The position numbers were made by a program, and so were the translations under genes. Below are positions 1-8,898 of a DNA stretch of 64,000 bases, piece after piece. Under the pieces are notes generated by a model, which saw only the letters and a program-made list of their open reading frames with translations, ran no database searches and was not told where the DNA came from. The stretch comes from Pseudoalteromonas luteoviolacea DSM 6061 (GTDB lineage Bacteria; Pseudomonadota; Gammaproteobacteria; Enterobacterales; Alteromonadaceae): positions 62,001 to 126,000 of the forward strand of contig NZ_AUYB01000082.1 in assembly GCF_001625655.1 (NCBI RefSeq). Reading direction: 5' to 3'. Each line of letters starts with the position of its first letter. The first letter of the stretch is position 1.

Positions 1-2
1 AT

Positions 3-1082
3 ATGCAAAATGCACTGTCGGTCAGTGAAGCAAAAATCCAGCAAACAGTCAGTGTGTACATGCTAGCAGTTGGCATTGGGCAACTTATCGCAGGACCACT
101 TGCAGATAAATATGGCCGAAAACCAATCGCTCTTGCTGGTATCTCTTTATTTGTGATTGGCGCATTAGTAGCAACGCTTGCACAAACTTGGGAGTGGGTC
201 ATGGCAGCTAGAGTTCTGCAAGGCCTGGGCGCCTGTGCCACATTCGTAAGTGCGTTTGCCATAGTCAGAGATAGCTTTGGACACAAAGGCAGCGGCCAAA
301 TGATCACTTATCTAAACGGTATAGTATGTTTTATTCCGGCATTGGCGCCAATTTTAGGCGCATGGTTGACCGTTGAATTTGGCTGGAGAAGTAACTTTGT
401 ATTTTTATGTGCATTTGCAGTGCTGGGATTGGTGGTTATTTTCTTAACGTTCAAAGAAACTAAACCTGACGACTCTATTTATCAAGGGCACATATTAGAT
501 TTTCGCCGTTTTACACCTATGTTAAGCAGCTCAAAATTTATGTTCAATGCATCCATTACAATGGTTTGCATGTCCGCAATGCTGGTTTTTGTTGTTGGTG
601 CTCCAGGTTGGATCATGAGTCACCTAAATATGCCAATGTCCGATTTTACCCTGTGGTTTGCGATTAACGCATTTATTAGTATTGTATCAAGCTTTATTGC
701 CCCACAATTTATCAAACGCAATAGCCGCAGAGCCCTGCAGTTTGGACTAGTGCTATTTTGTGGTGCAGGTGTTATTACGTTTATCTTGCCTCAAACAGAT
801 GTCCTAACTTACATGCTCCCAATGTACATAGCATCAATTGGTTTTGCATTTACCCTAGGAGCCGCAGCTGGTAATGCACTTGCAGAATTTCCAAAACAAG
901 CGGGTACTGCTTCGGCCTTGATTGGTTTATTGCAAATGAGTGGCGCTGGTTTATTGGCATTTTCAACACAACCTCTAGGTCTAATAGCACCTTGGCAACT
1001 TGCGCTACACTTAGTCATGGCAATTCCGTTTTTAATGCTTTTGTTTTCAAGGTATCGCCACTCATTGCATAGTACGGCTTAA
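3..1082 (+). CDS. MFS drug-resistance transporter, Bcr/CflA type, 5' end cut by window
   Basis: This is a major facilitator superfamily exporter of the Bcr/CflA drug-resistance group, an inner-membrane proton-coupled pump. The visible 359 residues carry the MFS signature between the second and third membrane helices (GPLADKYGRKP), followed by about ten more hydrophobic segments. Family members usually have about 40 further residues containing the first helix, and the first visible residues align with the end of that helix region, so the ATG at position 3 is probably internal and the real start lies outside the window. The substrate cannot be read from sequence. A terminator-like hairpin follows the gene at 1225-1255. 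Family assignment is firm; the specific drug spectrum is unknown. Confidence 0.85.
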   Translation: MQNALSVSEAKIQQTVSVYMLAVGIGQLIAGPLADKYGRKPIALAGISLFVIGALVATLAQTWEWVMAARVLQGLGACATFVSAFAIVRDSFGHKGSGQMITYLNGIVCFIPALAPILGAWLTVEFGWRSNFVFLCAFAVLGLVVIFLTFKETKPDDSIYQGHILDFRRFTPMLSSSKFMFNASITMVCMSAMLVFVVGAPGWIMSHLNMPMSDFTLWFAINAFISIVSSFIAPQFIKRNSRRALQFGLVLFCGAGVITFILPQTDVLTYMLPMYIASIGFAFTLGAAAGNALAEFPKQAGTASALIGLLQMSGAGLLAFSTQPLGLIAPWQLALHLVMAIPFLMLLFSRYRHSLHSTA

Positions 1083-1224
1083 TATAAATAACCCAAATAA
1101 GTCGTAAAAGTGTCATATATTGAAGGCATACTGCTCACCAATAGCTAGTTAGCTGTTGTCTAGAAGGCTTTTGACTTCTTTTAGCATTGTTTAGATCGAT
1201 TGACTCAAGATCCCCCAACCTTGT

Positions 1225-1255
1225 TATGCGGGCTTAACATCCCGCATAGTTTTTA
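1225..1255 (+). terminator. Rho-independent terminator
   Basis: An 8-base-pair perfect stem (TATGCGGG pairing with CCCGCATA around an 8-base loop) is followed by a T-rich tail (GTTTTTATT). It lies 143 bases downstream of the MFS gene and 78 bases before the LysE-type gene, and fits termination of the MFS transcript. Confidence 0.7.
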
Positions 1256-1332
1256 TTAAATGCAATAAATCGTTTTCAAATTTTTCTTAACCCATTAAAC
1301 TAACCCTGAAGTTAGAAAAAGAACAATTCCCT

Positions 1333-1971
1333 ATGCTAAACCCTGAATACTTATTTTCTTTTGCTGTAGCAAGCTTTGTTATTGCTGTCGCGCCGGGCCC
1401 TTCAAATGCATTTTTAATGGCGCAAACGTTCACTAATGGTAAAAACGCTGGTATGCAAAGTGCCCTTGGCTTTGCATTGGGTGGCATTGTACATACTTTG
1501 TTTGCCGTAATTGGCCTATCTGCTATCTTAAAAGCTTCAGAAACAGCCTATACAACAGTTCAATATTTAGGCGCGGCTTACCTCGCTTATTTAGGAGTCG
1601 TAACCCTTAAAGATACGCTTAAAAACCAATCACAAGATGCTTCGCACAGCGAACAAATAGAAGCTGAAAAGCCACGCAAGAATGTCACTTTTCAAGCAAT
1701 GATGACAGAAGTACTGAACCCTAAAGTCGCGCTGTTTTTTATCGCATTTATCCCTCAATTCGTTGATACCTCTTTAGACGCTTCCACCACATTACAACTC
1801 GCATTATTTGGCCTACTTTACCCAATATTGGCCTTCCCGATTGACTGCGCCTATGTATATGGAGGAGATAAAATCGCTGAGTATTTTCGAGCTCACCCAC
1901 AAGCACCGATTTGGATAGACAGAATATCTGGTGGCATATTTATCGCTCTGGCAGTCAACCTCCTGTTATAA
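1333..1971 (+). CDS. LysE/RhtB-family amino-acid exporter
   Basis: This 212-residue inner-membrane protein matches the LysE/RhtB family, which exports amino acids or their derivatives. The family pattern is seen in the N-terminal helix ending in VAPGPSNAFLMAQ, the glycine-rich second helix (QSALGFALGG), the YLGAAYLAYLG segment, and the LNPKVALFF motif near residue 132. About six hydrophobic segments are visible and the length is the family norm. The substrate is unknown; threonine, homoserine and leucine exporters all share these motifs. The ATG at 1333 is preceded only by a weak purine stretch. The methylglyoxal synthase gene starts 11 bases after its stop, so the two may be co-transcribed. 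Confidence 0.85.
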   Translation: MLNPEYLFSFAVASFVIAVAPGPSNAFLMAQTFTNGKNAGMQSALGFALGGIVHTLFAVIGLSAILKASETAYTTVQYLGAAYLAYLGVVTLKDTLKNQSQDASHSEQIEAEKPRKNVTFQAMMTEVLNPKVALFFIAFIPQFVDTSLDASTTLQLALFGLLYPILAFPIDCAYVYGGDKIAEYFRAHPQAPIWIDRISGGIFIALAVNLLL

Positions 1972-1982
1972 AGGACTTGCTC

Positions 1983-2441
1983 ATGGAACAGAAACAATCA
2001 ATCATTCCTGCAAAAAAACACATCGCATTGGTTGCACATGATGGTAAAAAACACACTTTAGTAAGTTGGTGTGCCAATCATGCAAACATACTGAAGAAAC
2101 ACAGTTTATCTGCAACAGGCACCACAGGTAATTTAATTGAAGCTAGTACAGAGCTTGAGGTCACAAAGCTACTCAGCGGACCTATGGGGGGCGATCAACA
2201 GCTTGGTGCTATGATTGCTCAACAACACATTGATATGTTGATTTTCTTTTGGGACCCTCTTTCATCTCAGCCCCATGATCCAGATGTTAAAGCTTTGCTT
2301 CGACTAGCTGCAGTCTGGAACATACCTGTCGCATGTAATGAAGCAACCGCTGATATGTTACTGACCTCAAGTTTTATGGAAAGCGAGCTGCCAAGGCAGC
2401 AGCCAGACTACGACGAATACTTAAAAAATCGACTCAATTAA
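1983..2441 (+). CDS. mgsA: Methylglyoxal synthase
   Basis: The enzyme converts dihydroxyacetone phosphate to methylglyoxal and phosphate, a cytoplasmic bypass of lower glycolysis used when sugar phosphates accumulate. The 152 residues are the size of the E. coli enzyme. Visible family motifs are ALVAHDGKK near the N-terminus, the phosphate-binding TGTTG, GGDQQLGA with the catalytic aspartate, and FFWDPLSSQPHDPDVKALLR. The open frame continues upstream to 1911 inside the LysE-type gene, but the ATG at 1983 restores the usual N-terminus and has AAAGGA just upstream. The stop codon shares the palindrome TTAA at 2438-2441 with the stop of the converging yegD-like gene. Confidence 0.95.
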   Translation: MEQKQSIIPAKKHIALVAHDGKKHTLVSWCANHANILKKHSLSATGTTGNLIEASTELEVTKLLSGPMGGDQQLGAMIAQQHIDMLIFFWDPLSSQPHDPDVKALLRLAAVWNIPVACNEATADMLLTSSFMESELPRQQPDYDEYLKNRLN

Positions 2442-3799
2442 CGGTAAATACGCTCGGCCCACTTTGTAAGACCGGCTGTCACACTGCCAAAGTTATCGCC
2501 GTTCAACATCGGGATGTTACCTAACGCTTCGCGAAGGGCTTGTTTTAGTAACGGTGACTGTGCACTGCCTCCTGTCAGGTATATTGCATCTGGTTGGACG
2601 CCGGCGTCTGTAATGGCTTGTTGCGCAAGGTGGGTAATTTGCGACAAACTCGAATTTACCGACTCCTCTAGCTCCGTGATATTTATCTGCTGCATCAACT
2701 GCACTTCAACAAATGAAAGGTCGGCACTATATTCGCTTACTTCACTCAGTGCTATTTTGGCAAGTTCAGCCTGTCTAACAAATTGATGTGTCATTTTATT
2801 TTCATGGATAACTTGCAAACGAGCAAGTTTGTTGGCTTCCTTCACATCTCGCAACATCGTTACCAGCTCTCTGCCAAACGCACTACTATAGAAGTCACTT
2901 TGCATTTGAATATCATTGATTTTGCAGGCTTGCCAAAATATTTGGTGAGGGAGTGGTAGGCCCGATTTAAATTCACCACCCAGCCCACAAGTCGGCATCA
3001 ACTTATGAAACGCTAACGCAATATCTAAATCGTTTCCGCCGATCCGTTTACCTGTATGCGCCATAAAATCGCCGCTACGGTCAGTATTATCTCTAAAGCT
3101 CGGCCCCATTTGGACTAAAGAACAATCACTTGTTCCCCCGCCAATATCAACGACCAGCACTTTTTGGTCATGTTGTAAATTAGACTCGAAATCAATACCT
3201 GCCGCCAACGGTTCAAACAAAAACTCAACCTCTTTAAAACCTGCTCGGCGCGCTGCTGTTGTCAAAATATCAATTGCCTGACGATTACTCTCTTCACCGC
3301 CAACAGCTTGAAAGTTCACCGGGCGGCCAATCACCGTATGAGTTAGGGTCCTACCTAAATGTTGCTCGGCACGACGCTTTAACTCAACAATCATTGCACT
3401 TGCTATGTCTTCAAAAAAGGCTATCTGCTCGGGCTTGAGGCCAATCGCACCAAAGAACGACTTAGGGGATTTTACAAAATACCCCTCTTCTGGCATCGAT
3501 ATATACTCTTCGATAGCTTGTTGCCCAACAAAAACTCCGCTTTCGGCGATTTCCAAATCTAAGTCATTGCGGGCGAACTGGGCACTTTTGAGTATGCCAG
3601 CTCTTGATGTACGATATGCCGTCTGATCATTTCCACTCAAGTTTTGAGCCACTAAGTCAGATATCAAAGAGTTGTGAAGTGCATACAGAGTTGATGGTAA
3701 ATAGTGCTTACCTTGCTCCAATGGAACAAGACTCACCGTATTTTGCTGCAATATACCCATTGCGCAATTCGAACTACCATAATCAAAACCGACGACCAT
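2438..3799 (-). CDS. yegD: Hsp70-family chaperone, YegD type
   Basis: This 453-residue protein belongs to the short Hsp70/actin-fold group represented by E. coli YegD, which has the ATPase domain but no canonical substrate-binding domain. It shows the phosphate-1 motif near the N-terminus (GFDYGSSNCAMG), the phosphate-2 motif VLVVDIGGGTSDCS near residue 215, and the adenosine motif YLTGGSAQSPLL near residue 410. The length matches YegD. The client proteins and partners of this group are poorly known. The ATG is preceded by GAGG at good spacing. It converges on mgsA with overlapping stop codons and no terminator between them. Confidence 0.88.
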   Translation of the reverse strand: MVVGFDYGSSNCAMGILQQNTVSLVPLEQGKHYLPSTLYALHNSLISDLVAQNLSGNDQTAYRTSRAGILKSAQFARNDLDLEIAESGVFVGQQAIEEYISMPEEGYFVKSPKSFFGAIGLKPEQIAFFEDIASAMIVELKRRAEQHLGRTLTHTVIGRPVNFQAVGGEESNRQAIDILTTAARRAGFKEVEFLFEPLAAGIDFESNLQHDQKVLVVDIGGGTSDCSLVQMGPSFRDNTDRSGDFMAHTGKRIGGNDLDIALAFHKLMPTCGLGGEFKSGLPLPHQIFWQACKINDIQMQSDFYSSAFGRELVTMLRDVKEANKLARLQVIHENKMTHQFVRQAELAKIALSEVSEYSADLSFVEVQLMQQINITELEESVNSSLSQITHLAQQAITDAGVQPDAIYLTGGSAQSPLLKQALREALGNIPMLNGDNFGSVTAGLTKWAERIYR

Positions 3800-3887
3800 T
3801 ACGACCTCACACCTAATTGAAAAAGGTCGCGAAATGTATCACAGCTGACACATAATTAAAAGTTCAACAAAAGAAGTAAGCAATTCG

Positions 3888-4730
3888 CTATAACTGATCT
3901 CTCATCCTTAAAAAGCTCGCAAATCTTGGCTTTCCATATTTGGTTTTTCCTTGATATTGAAAAGTGACCGTGCTGCCAATTGGAGGGGGAGATTTGCGTT
4001 GTGCGTCGCTAAACCCTGTGCCAATATTAAATTCGACTCCTGAGGACATTCGAACTTTAAGCGCGCCCATCATCCCTTTGTATTTACCTTTTCCAGGCAA
4101 GTGGGCAATGACAACCGCTTCTGCATCAAACTTCGGTTTGTATTTGAGCACATGGGCTGTTCGGCCAGACTGATGCTTAGCTGCTTTATCATGTAGTATT
4201 ACGCCTTCCCCGCCACGAGCCAATACCTTTTGGTAAAACAAATCTAACTCTGACTTGCTCTCGAAATGATGCTGCTCAATTACTTTTATGTGCATACTAG
4301 GTAAACTCTCGATAAGCGTTTTATATGTTTGGTAACGCATTTCGAAAGGCTGAGATAGATCGGGTGCATCAAAAATTAAATATTCAACTTGTTGCCAATT
4401 TTCATGATTTGGTACTTTTCTGCGGATCAAACTACTAACAAAAGCAAAATTATTATACCCGGCCCACAGCTCACCATCTAACCAGCGATTGGGCAATGCA
4501 GCTGTAAACCAATGGGGAGCATGAATAATATTTCCTTTGCGCGTTTTGAGCTGCTTGCCGTCCCAAACAGCTCTCACACCGTCATACTTCTCACTGACTA
4601 AGTAATGATTAACCGGTTGTTGCTGCGCATAAACTTTAGCTAATTGGACATGAGGGGTTTGTTTGGCATTGAGAGGACTGGTTAAAATTATAAAGAAAAT
4701 GGCGATAAGCCAAATGATATTATGTTTCAT
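3888..4730 (-). CDS. Exported ATP-dependent DNA ligase (Lig E type)
   Basis: This is a minimal ATP-dependent DNA ligase of 280 residues that seals nicks by an enzyme-adenylate intermediate. The nucleotidyltransferase motifs are visible: motif I EKYDGVRAVW with the adenylated lysine at residue 48, the motif III region DGELWAG, motif IV EGVILHD and motif V LKYKP, followed by a small OB-fold region. The start is set at the ATG at 4730, where GGAAAG sits at proper spacing and the protein begins with a clear signal peptide ending near ANA-like LNAKQ. Export to the periplasm is typical for Lig E proteins and has been linked to handling extracellular or incoming DNA. No helicase or nuclease domain is attached, which separates it from LigD. 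Confidence 0.88.
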   Translation of the reverse strand: MKHNIIWLIAIFFIILTSPLNAKQTPHVQLAKVYAQQQPVNHYLVSEKYDGVRAVWDGKQLKTRKGNIIHAPHWFTAALPNRWLDGELWAGYNNFAFVSSLIRRKVPNHENWQQVEYLIFDAPDLSQPFEMRYQTYKTLIESLPSMHIKVIEQHHFESKSELDLFYQKVLARGGEGVILHDKAAKHQSGRTAHVLKYKPKFDAEAVVIAHLPGKGKYKGMMGALKVRMSSGVEFNIGTGFSDAQRKSPPPIGSTVTFQYQGKTKYGKPRFASFLRMRDQL

Positions 4731-4801
4731 GCTACTTTCCTTTGCAGATAAAAAACGTATATCCAACCTAAAAATTAGCACTTTCAGCTCAATTGTACAG
4801 A

Positions 4802-5455
4802 CTAACTACTTGTAATTACATCTTTATAAGCACTTTCCAGACTGTCGCAAATCCAAGTTGCCTTCGAAAAGTCTTGATCTTTTGAGTGTTGGTGCGGTAT
4901 CACGATAGTCCGAATTCCAGCATCCACAGCAGATGTTAACCCAGTATGAGAGTCTTCAAGTGCTATCACTTGGTGTGCCGATACATTGAGTTGTTGCATG
5001 GCCTTTTGATATGGTTCAGGGTTAGGCTTTGGGTGTTCGACATCGTCTTTGCAAATAACACAATCGAATAACTCTAGTAAGCCATAATGTGATAACACAG
5101 GCATCGCCTCCGCGATTGTACTCCCCGTAACTAGTGCCAACTTAAACTTCTGAGCACACGCCGACAATACATCTCTTGCATGAGGCATCAAAACTGGTTT
5201 ATGTGTTTTTGCTGTTTCTATGAACTGTAGGTTCTTTTCTTGGGCTAGCTTTGATCCAGCTTTAGAAAGAGCGTAACGCTGTTGTAAGATATGCCCAGTT
5301 TTAACCGTGGGCACACCAGAAAACTCAGTGCAAAAGGTGAGTTCATCAATAAATACTTGAAACGGCTTAAGCACTTCACACCAACTCAAGTAGTGAAGTG
5401 TCTCTGAGTCTACTAACGTGCCATCAAAATCAAACAATAACGCCTGTATACTCAT
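4802..5455 (-). CDS. HAD-superfamily phosphatase, phosphoglucomutase-like
   Basis: This 217-residue cytoplasmic enzyme belongs to the haloacid dehalogenase superfamily, subgroup with a helical cap as in beta-phosphoglucomutase and the E. coli sugar-phosphatases YqaB and YfbT. Motif I (FDFDGTLVDSE) carries the nucleophilic and acid/base aspartates, motif II is the LVTGST segment, motif III is the lysine of KPNPEPY, and motif IV is LEDSHTGLTSA. The substrate cannot be told from sequence. The ATG at 5455 has AGGAG five bases upstream; the GTG two codons earlier overlaps that site and is less likely. It follows the 99-residue unknown gene by 26 bases on the same strand. Confidence 0.88.
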   Translation of the reverse strand: MSIQALLFDFDGTLVDSETLHYLSWCEVLKPFQVFIDELTFCTEFSGVPTVKTGHILQQRYALSKAGSKLAQEKNLQFIETAKTHKPVLMPHARDVLSACAQKFKLALVTGSTIAEAMPVLSHYGLLELFDCVICKDDVEHPKPNPEPYQKAMQQLNVSAHQVIALEDSHTGLTSAVDAGIRTIVIPHQHSKDQDFSKATWICDSLESAYKDVITSS

Positions 5456-5481
5456 AAACACTCCTTATTTATTAAATTATG

Positions 5482-5781
5482 TTAGCCTTTAAGTGCTGTT
5501 GGTGGCTCTGCATAGGCCTCTTCGCCTGTTTCGACTTCCACTAATTCGTAGCCTCGTTGCTTTCTAACTACTTTTAACACTGGTTTCTCGAATGCTGACT
5601 TAAGTCTATCTGAATCAGCTTGTAACTCTTCAATGGTATGTCCAAAAGGAGCTGCGCCAGTTTCTGACCAGTTTGTTACTTTTCCGTTGATGTTGTACTC
5701 AACTTCATGAATTTGGTATAGCGCTGACTCGTTGTCTTTACCTTCACAATAAATCACGCGGTAGTTCCAAAATCCAGACAT
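5482..5781 (-). CDS. Small conserved-looking protein of unknown function
   Basis: I do not recognise this 99-residue protein. It has no signal peptide or membrane segment and looks like a compact soluble fold: an aromatic N-terminus (SGFWNYRVIYCEG), alternating beta-type stretches, then a helix and a charged C-terminus. A strong Shine-Dalgarno sequence (GAGGAG) sits at correct spacing before the ATG, and codon use is like that of the neighbours, so it is very probably expressed. It lies upstream of the HAD phosphatase gene with a 26-base gap and may form an operon with it. No function is proposed. Confidence 0.75.
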   Translation of the reverse strand: MSGFWNYRVIYCEGKDNESALYQIHEVEYNINGKVTNWSETGAAPFGHTIEELQADSDRLKSAFEKPVLKVVRKQRGYELVEVETGEEAYAEPPTALKG

Positions 5782-5851
5782 ATTTAACTCCTCTTACTTT
5801 ATACTACGCTGCGACTGTACCAACTAATTCGGTCAGTTGCATTAAAGAAAT

Positions 5852-5887
5852 AAAAAACCCGCGTTATTTTATCAATAACACGGGTTT
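5852..5887 (-). terminator. Rho-independent terminator of the TonB receptor gene
   Basis: Read on the minus strand, CCCGTGTTAT pairs with ATAACGCGGG around a short loop, flanked by AAA and a run of six T residues. It begins 27 bases after the stop codon of the TonB-dependent receptor and ends its transcript before the next gene. Confidence 0.85.
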
Positions 5888-5913
5888 ATAAAGGTTTGCT
5901 TCACTTCAGTTAA

Positions 5914-8205
5914 TTAGAAGAAGCGAACCTTAAATTCAGCACCGATAAAGCGTTCTTCATTCAACATACCTGTATTGTTGTTGAAATCTACGCCACCAAT
6001 TACTACTTGTTCATCAAACAAGTTACGTACAAATACTGATGCTTCGTATTCATTGTCACCTGATGCCCAAGCATAACCTGCTCTTACACCCGTTTCGAAT
6101 AATGCTTCACCTTCAAACTCAACTGATTCGTACAAGAAAAAGTTAATTTCACTACGATAAGACGTGTCAGCATATACAAAGAAGTCACCGCCTTCTAGTT
6201 CCTTCGTATAACGAAGCGTTGCATTTGCAATCCACTCTGGTGCATGCGGTAAGCTGTTACCATCTAATAAGTAACGTCCAGCAGAGTTTGTCCCATCTTT
6301 TACTGTACACTGTGCACAGCCTTCGACCGCAAGTGCAGAGTCATCGATTTCAGTATTATTGTAGCTTAGATTGAATGTTGCATTTAACTCGTCAGTCAAC
6401 ACCCACTCAGTATCTAATTCAAAACCGTAACCATTTGTTTTATCAGCATTGATTAAACGGTTGAAGTTTGCACCACCACCTACGGCGGTCAGCTGCTGGT
6501 CATCCATTTGATAATAGAAAACTGTAGCATTTACACGACCTTGACCATCAAGCACATCAGATTTAACACCAAACTCAATTGAGTTGATAGTCTCTGACTC
6601 AGCAACCGTTATATCATCACCAAATACGATACGACCCTGAATACTTGGAGCTCGGAAACTGTTAGCGATACGACCAAATAAGTTCACATCGTCGGTTAAC
6701 TTATAAGTAGCGCTTAAATCCCAGCTTACATGGCTGTCACTGGTATTAGTGGCCTTAGACAGGTTTACTGGACGCTTCTCATCAAACGTTTGTGTTCTAT
6801 TAGCGGTGAAGTCTTTTTCATCGTCTGAGTAACGCAAACCTAATGTTACATCAAGCTTATCAGAAACCGCATAGTCGAATGAGCCAAATACGGCCCAAGC
6901 TGAGGTGTCTTGATTCTGGATTGCATAACCAGTTTGCAAGCCATAATTTCCCGCAGCGGCATCGTATTGCGTCGTGTCGTAGCTGAAACTTTCAATTGCT
7001 AACTCTTCATCAAAGTAAAAAACACCTACTTGATAATTAAAGTCGCCAGAGTAGTTGCTTGATAAGCGTAGCTCTTGGGTAATTTGATCATGGTCAGGAA
7101 TACCATCTGCTGTTTCCGCAGGGAAGAAAATTACTCCTGGACCTTGCGCAGGCAAGAATGAAGCACCATAACCACCGTCAACGTCGGCTCTAGAGAAGAT
7201 CTCTGCACTTTCCCAAGCTGAAATTGATGTTACCGTGTGCTCAGCAAGATCCCACTCTAGTTTTAAACTAAGACCTTGAGTCTCTACTTGCTGCGTCGCA
7301 CGAGATGAAGCATCATGGAAAACAACATCATTATCATAAATTGGGTTGATGTTGTTTGAACCTTTTTCAATCAGATTCGCACGGAATGGAATTGGACGGC
7401 CGTCTAAGTCACGAACGTGATAATTTAACAAACCCGTAAAATCATCACCTTCATATAGGAATTGAATACGAGCAGCCTTTTCGCTGTAACCACCTAAAGA
7501 GTCCTCTTTTGCGAATTCATTGGTGACACCTTCTGGTGAACGCACATCAATGTAATCTGGCTGTTCTTGCCATAACACAGATACACGCGTAGAGATTCTG
7601 TCAGTTAGACCTGTGCCAACAGCACCTTCAAAGTCAACAGACTCACGGCTGCCGTATGAAACAGATGCATAACCATCAAACTCTTGGCTTGGCTTTACAG
7701 AATCAAATTTAACTAGACCGGCTGGCGTATTACGGCCAAATAAAGTTCCCTGAGGACCACGAAGTACTTCGATACGCTCGATATCAAAAACAGGGAAGCC
7801 TTTTAGAATAGGGTTTTCTTGAACAACTTCATCGACAACCAAAGAAACTGGTTGAGAAGCATTTAGATCGAAGTCGGTGTTACCAAGACCGCGAACATAA
7901 AAGCGCGGGAATGTACGTCCAAACGAAGATTCAACCGATAAACTCGGGATCTTAGCGTTCATAAAGCGGATATCCATACCAGCTGAACTGTAGGCGTCTA
8001 AATTGTCGCCTTGTAATGCAGACACTGAAACTGGCACTTCTTGTGCGTTTTCAACACGTTTACGTGCTGTGATTTGGATCACTTCCAGTTGATTACTTTT
8101 AGCTTGCTCTTCTTCTGCAAGCGTTGTGAATGAAGTACCTGCCACAGCAGAGAACAACGTTGCATTGATTAAAGTTGCTAACGTAGATCTTTTCATTGCT
8201 TTCAT
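5914..8205 (-). CDS. TonB-dependent outer-membrane receptor
   Basis: This 763-residue protein is an outer-membrane active transporter powered by TonB-ExbB-ExbD. It begins with a signal peptide ending near TTLAEEE, then a TonB-box-like stretch (LEVIQITARKR), the plug domain with VRGLGNTDFD and IERIEVLRGPQGTLFGRN, and a 22-strand beta-barrel of the usual size ending in an aromatic residue (FKVRFF). The pattern resembles the receptors that Alteromonadales and Sphingomonads use for carbohydrates, aromatic compounds or siderophores, but the substrate cannot be deduced. The upstream gap of about 690 bases holds its promoter and an inverted repeat at 8546-8570. A terminator follows at 5852-5887. Confidence 0.93.
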   Translation of the reverse strand: MKAMKRSTLATLINATLFSAVAGTSFTTLAEEEQAKSNQLEVIQITARKRVENAQEVPVSVSALQGDNLDAYSSAGMDIRFMNAKIPSLSVESSFGRTFPRFYVRGLGNTDFDLNASQPVSLVVDEVVQENPILKGFPVFDIERIEVLRGPQGTLFGRNTPAGLVKFDSVKPSQEFDGYASVSYGSRESVDFEGAVGTGLTDRISTRVSVLWQEQPDYIDVRSPEGVTNEFAKEDSLGGYSEKAARIQFLYEGDDFTGLLNYHVRDLDGRPIPFRANLIEKGSNNINPIYDNDVVFHDASSRATQQVETQGLSLKLEWDLAEHTVTSISAWESAEIFSRADVDGGYGASFLPAQGPGVIFFPAETADGIPDHDQITQELRLSSNYSGDFNYQVGVFYFDEELAIESFSYDTTQYDAAAGNYGLQTGYAIQNQDTSAWAVFGSFDYAVSDKLDVTLGLRYSDDEKDFTANRTQTFDEKRPVNLSKATNTSDSHVSWDLSATYKLTDDVNLFGRIANSFRAPSIQGRIVFGDDITVAESETINSIEFGVKSDVLDGQGRVNATVFYYQMDDQQLTAVGGGANFNRLINADKTNGYGFELDTEWVLTDELNATFNLSYNNTEIDDSALAVEGCAQCTVKDGTNSAGRYLLDGNSLPHAPEWIANATLRYTKELEGGDFFVYADTSYRSEINFFLYESVEFEGEALFETGVRAGYAWASGDNEYEASVFVRNLFDEQVVIGGVDFNNNTGMLNEERFIGAEFKVRFF

Positions 8206-8898
8206 GTTGGTTTTTGACCTTATTTATGCACTCTTTGAGTTCAACGGTAAATTGGGCGCCGTTTCACAATGGCTATGGCGTTCAATTTTGCGCGTCAATG
8301 ACAAACAACGCGGACCTCGTTATCGAGAGTGCAAAGCGAAAAAACGAGGCTGAACGCAACGGGCGTAATTATAGCAGCAAATTTTTAAAATGCTCCAAAT
8401 AAACACATAAATTACACACATTTTTACAACGTTCGACGACGTTAGGTCAAACTTTACAACTTTTAGCAACAAAAAGCGGACATTTGTCCTTATAAAATAA
8501 TAAATATTGTGGTCAAGAAATCGTTTTTTACCTATTAACTAAACAAAACATCAATATTCTATTGATGTTTAAAAAATTAACTGAGATATGTACAAAAGGT
8601 ACATCCTCGCCAAATTTATAGTCATACCGATTACAATCGCCCAAAATGGTAACCGGTGTCATGAAAGCCTGCGCATTCTATCTAAGCCTTTTCAACTAAG
8701 GGAGGACATTAGACCGCATATGAGAAACATAGCCAAAGCACTATTAAATAGAGTGCAAGACTAAAAAGAAGTTCAAAAGAAAAGTGGATTTTATTAGGGC
8801 AATTGACAAGTAGCTGATGAAACTTTGCCAGAGCAACATATTTTATAGCTAGAGATACAAGCACCCGCCTTGATTTCGCAAGTGCTGATCAAATAGAT
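8206..8898. other. Intergenic region upstream of the TonB receptor
   Basis: These 693 bases hold no convincing gene. Both flanking genes are on the minus strand, so the region is the 3' flank of sixA and the 5' regulatory region of the TonB receptor. It contains the perfect inverted repeat at 8546-8570. Short frames that cross the start of the receptor gene on the plus strand are shadows of its signal-peptide codons. Confidence 0.6.
8546..8570. repeat. Perfect 11-base inverted repeat, possible operator
   Basis: AAACATCAATA is followed by a 3-base spacer and its exact reverse complement TATTGATGTTT. It lies about 340 bases upstream of the receptor start and about 330 bases after sixA. The AT-rich, symmetrical form fits a regulator binding site better than a terminator, since no T-run follows on the minus strand. 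Confidence 0.5.

Noticed and set aside
1911..1982. N-terminal extension of methylglyoxal synthase to 1911
   Set aside because: The extra codons overlap the LysE-type gene in another frame and are absent from the family; the ATG at 1983 gives the normal length.
8126..8353. 75-codon plus-strand frame across the TonB receptor start
   Set aside because: It is antisense to the receptor's signal-peptide codons and lacks a ribosome site.
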